From contig JAZGTH010000067.1 of the NCBI GenBank assembly GCA_036877525.1, forward strand, positions 2,506,001-2,570,000: a stretch of DNA of 64,000 nucleotides, written 5' to 3'. Below are positions 62,011-64,000 of the stretch, piece by piece (position 1 is the stretch's first letter; each line of letters begins with the position of its first letter). This DNA comes from Chromobotia macracanthus (taxonomy: Eukaryota; Chordata; Actinopteri; Cypriniformes; Botiidae). Made by a program: the position numbers and the translations under genes. A model generated the notes under the pieces. The model saw only the letters and a list, made by a program, of their open reading frames with translations, did not search any database and was not told the origin of the DNA.

Positions 62011-62154
62011 TTAGTAATATGCACTTCGCTTCAGAATGTACGGCCTCCTTGTTTTATTGGTGCGCAGTTGCCGTTTAAGTATATAGGGAGATTTTCTCTT
62101 CGGTGGAGCGTCGCTGTTCTGATCCAGCTCCTGATATTCTTGCCCATCTTGAAG
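62011..62154 (-). CDS. nts: nts last coding exon: neuromedin N-like peptide and neurotensin
   Basis: The exon opens after a CTTTCACTTTAG acceptor and encodes 47 residues plus stop. The layout is an acidic linker, then KR-KSPYIL-KR-QLRTNKTRRPYIL-KR-SAYY-stop. KSPYIL is the neuromedin N equivalent (human KIPYIL). QLRTNKTRRPYIL is neurotensin (human QLYENKPRRPYIL). The receptor-binding end RRPYIL is unchanged, and the N-terminal Gln can cyclise to pyroglutamate. All three dibasic sites are intact. Differences from human are confined to positions 3-7 of neurotensin, position 2 of the neuromedin peptide and the short tail. Confidence 0.95.
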   Translation of the reverse strand, partial: LQDGQEYQELDQNSDAPPKRKSPYILKRQLRTNKTRRPYILKRSAYY

Positions 62155-63457
62155 CTAAAGTGAAAGACAGAAGATGAGCTGTCACACCTATAGTGTTCAT
62201 CAATACATTATTACAGGGGTGAGAATCACAGCAATCAGATGGACGATGCTGTCACTCAGCAGGCATGTTCAGACTGTTCAGTTTGTCGCCCGGCTCTGTC
62301 TAATCACTTCTCCTTCAAGAGCCGCCCTCAAGTGTGCTTGAATAAGATGTGGCATTGATTGAGCCTTCTTACCAAAATCACAGAAGCTGCACTGGGGCAA
62401 TTCTCCAGAAAAATTGAATGGCGTGTGCAAAATACTAGAAAAATCCAGTCTGATAGCATATGCGTCCCGTGTGTGAACTGGAGACCGGGATCTTAAGCAG
62501 GTCACTTCACTCCAGGTCACTGCAGTAAAATGACACCATGGTTTTTCTTTCTGCGTGATCTAATACGTTTGGCTTGTAATCACCTCTCGGCCATTTTAAA
62601 AAGCAGGTTTTACAATCAAAGCTTTCCAAACCATTTTCTTTCATGTGGCAATTCTCATAAATCTGCATCACTATTTATGGATTGTAGATTTCAAGAGGAG
62701 AACAATAATCTTTATGAACTGCTGAGTGACTGCAGTGCAAATTCATTAAAACGGTGACATTTTCAGGATCTCTATTTTTACCTCAAGTTTTGCTGTTCTG
62801 CAAGAGAAGTGAGTGCAGATACAATATCTTTACGTATAGCGTACATTAACTTATCAAAAACGTTTAAGCAGTTAGTGGAATGTTTTAAATGTTACCTATG
62901 TACAAAAAAGGTAACCAAAAAAAAAAGTTCATATGTCTAAAAACTAGATGTACTGAATGTTCCTAAAACTTTCAAATAAAGTTTAACAGTTTTGTTACTT
63001 AACAGAAATGTTACAGAAACATTCTTATAACCTATAATTGGGGGAGAGGTCCAGAGACACTGCTGTGGGTCAACAATTAAGCATTTTTTTTTGTGAAAAA
63101 CAAAAAAGACTTGTAATGTTGTATTTTATTTTGAGTAATGTGTGACTGGAGTCCCTGCTTAGGTTCCCTATTTCCAAGGGGTTCTTGGCCTAAAAGGCTG
63201 TATGTCTCTGTTTCTGCACTGTTTCTCACCTCTCTGGGCTGCAGAACCCTGCAGAGGTTCTGAAGATCATGCAGTTCTTCAAGCATTTGGTGGAAGGTAC
63301 CAGAGACACTCTGATCATTGTCACCCTGAACCTCTGTTTCCTCCTCTTCTTCGCTGCTCCGGGCCTCCTGCCACATTTCCCCAAAACTGCCCAGCAGCCT
63401 GCACATGTCCTGGAGAGGCAGTTGCCACAAGGGGGCGATGTGCTTGCTCTGCTTTAC
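62011..63457 (-). CDS. nts: nts, proneurotensin/neuromedin N precursor (3' part, two exons)
   Basis: Two minus-strand exons, 63457-63230 and 62154-62011, join in phase 0 and encode the last 123 residues of proneurotensin, ending at a TAA. The human precursor is about 170 residues, so the signal peptide and first part are missing here. The product is a secreted neuropeptide precursor, cut by prohormone convertases at Lys-Arg pairs in the regulated secretory pathway. Neurotensin acts on G-protein-coupled receptors and sortilin. The last exon holds both expected peptides in the expected order and spacing. The upstream exon resembles the helical propeptide, with SKHIAPLWQLPLQDMC aligning to human SKAHVPSWKMTLLNVC. 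The gene faces mgat4c tail to tail, as in human. Intron 62155-63229 carries a truncated palindromic repeat. The 5' exons were not found before 64000. Confidence 0.93.
62155..63229 (-). other. nts: nts intron between propeptide and peptide exons
   Basis: The intron runs from GTGAGA at 63229 to the AG at 62155-62156 and is in phase 0. It contains a truncated copy of the palindromic MITE-like family (about 62845-63044). The remainder shows no exon or other element I can support. Confidence 0.75.
62845..63044. mobile_element. Palindromic MITE-like element, truncated copy in nts intron
   Basis: Interior family motifs (GTTAGTGGAATGTTTTAAA, GTTACAGAAACATTCTTATAA) are present, ending in CCTATAATTGGGGGAG in place of a full terminal repeat. 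Both ends are damaged. Confidence 0.55.
63230..63457 (-). CDS. nts: nts penultimate exon: propeptide
   Basis: This 228-nt exon (76 codons) enters and leaves in phase 0, between the acceptor TGTGCCTGCAG and the donor GTGAGA. It encodes a mostly helical propeptide with a Glu-rich stretch (SSEEEEETEV) and FHQMLEELHDLQNLC, which parallels human FSLEAMLTIYQLHKIC. Identity with mammals is low, and on its own it would not be recognised. The position, phase, conserved Cys spacing and direct splicing to the neurotensin exon decide the call. Confidence 0.88.
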
Positions 63458-64000
63458 CTGCAGGCACAATGACAGAGCACATATTGACTTACAATGGCTT
63501 GCTCTGCATCACAGCTTTATTTAAACTGATAAAAAAAGTTTTGCTGTCTCCAGTCATTGCTGTTTTCTGAGTCAGCTTACAGAGTGCCAATACCTGAATC
63601 TATTATATCTTCCAATAGCGCTGGATAAGCACATTGAGTTTTCTCTCTTTATTGGCCTTCAAGAGATGAATCTAATAGCATCATAACTTGGCAACCTTTT
63701 TAAAAGCTCTTGGCTGGATATTTTAAAGCTCTAGGTCTTATAAGACTGATTAAAAAAAAAAACCTCAGGATAATTTGCTTGAGGACCTGGATAAATAATT
63801 ATCCAGTTCAGTTTAGTTCATACAGTAAGTCTGGTATGAAAAAATAGCTAAATGAAAAAAGCTAAAAAAGTGTATATCGATTCCCAGGGAATACATGGCC
63901 TGATAAAACGTACAGCTTAAGCACTGTAAGTCTCTCTGGATAAAATTGTCTGCCAAATGCATAAATGTAAATCATGCAAGTTATTCTAATATATTAAAGT
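63458..64000 (-). other. Upstream intron of nts (to window edge)
   Basis: Sequence upstream of the propeptide exon was searched for the next exon, expected to carry the first part of the mature precursor. No phase-0 donor in a suitable open frame was seen. A SINE fragment lies at 63878-63974. The signal-peptide exons are therefore probably beyond 64000. Confidence 0.55.
63878..63974 (+). mobile_element. SINE 3' fragment
   Basis: The fragment starts at the end of box B (CGATTCCCAGGGAA) and runs to the tail CTGCCAAATGCATAAATGTA. The tRNA-like head is absent. Same family as 14757-14922. Confidence 0.7.

Noticed and set aside
63077..63229. Extension of the nts propeptide frame past 63230
   Set aside because: A GTGAGA donor at 63229 in phase with the neurotensin exon shows the reading-through frame is intron.
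1..64000. CRISPR array, phage, prokaryotic operon or autonomous transposon
   Set aside because: No spaced direct-repeat array, no transposase or reverse transcriptase frame, and clear GT-AG split vertebrate genes throughout.

Overview
The window is vertebrate nuclear DNA, most probably from a cyprinid-type teleost. Genes are sparse and split by GT-AG introns. The background is AT-rich, with TG, GA, CT and AT microsatellites, tRNA-derived SINE copies and several families of short palindromic elements with inverted ends. There are no operons, Shine-Dalgarno sites or long uninterrupted coding blocks. Nearly all open frames longer than 60 codons here are chance frames; the few real exons were found from protein similarity plus splice sites.

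Three loci can be supported. (1) At 33.4-36.8 kb on the minus strand lie six exon-like blocks from the 3' end of an EPS8-family gene: both halves of the SH3 domain, a linker, the region leading into the C-terminal actin-binding domain, that domain, and the tail. At least three defects suggest a decaying copy: an in-frame stop at the start of the SH3 block, no phase-compatible junction after SH3, and a one-base frameshift in a run of G. (2) At 48.97-51.32 kb on the plus strand is the complete three-exon coding region of mgat4c, a type II Golgi glycosyltransferase of the GnT-IV/GnT-VI family. It encodes 477 residues and its 3' UTR probably ends near 53.58 kb. (3) At 62.01-63.46 kb on the minus strand are the last two coding exons of nts (proneurotensin). 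The final exon carries a neuromedin N-like peptide (KSPYIL) and neurotensin (QLRTNKTRRPYIL), each bounded by Lys-Arg sites. The signal-peptide exons lie beyond the right edge or were not seen. mgat4c and nts face each other tail to tail, as the human MGAT4C and NTS genes do on chromosome 12, so the locus identity rests on sequence and on synteny.

Region by region: 1-33.4 kb has no recognisable coding gene. It holds repeats, one well-formed but unassigned candidate non-coding exon at 14.6 kb, and repeat-poor stretches (about 27.0-27.6 and 30.5-31.2 kb) that could be regulatory. The EPS8-like remnant follows. From 36.8 to 48.96 kb there is no gene, but four copies of one palindromic MITE-like family fall in 9 kb. 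Then come mgat4c, an 8-kb gene-free stretch with a small CRE-containing patch near 61.4 kb, and nts. I see no prokaryotic-type system, CRISPR array, virus or autonomous transposon. The most interesting items are the fish neurotensin exon, the EPS8-like relic and the repeat families that have entered introns and the predicted UTR of the real genes.
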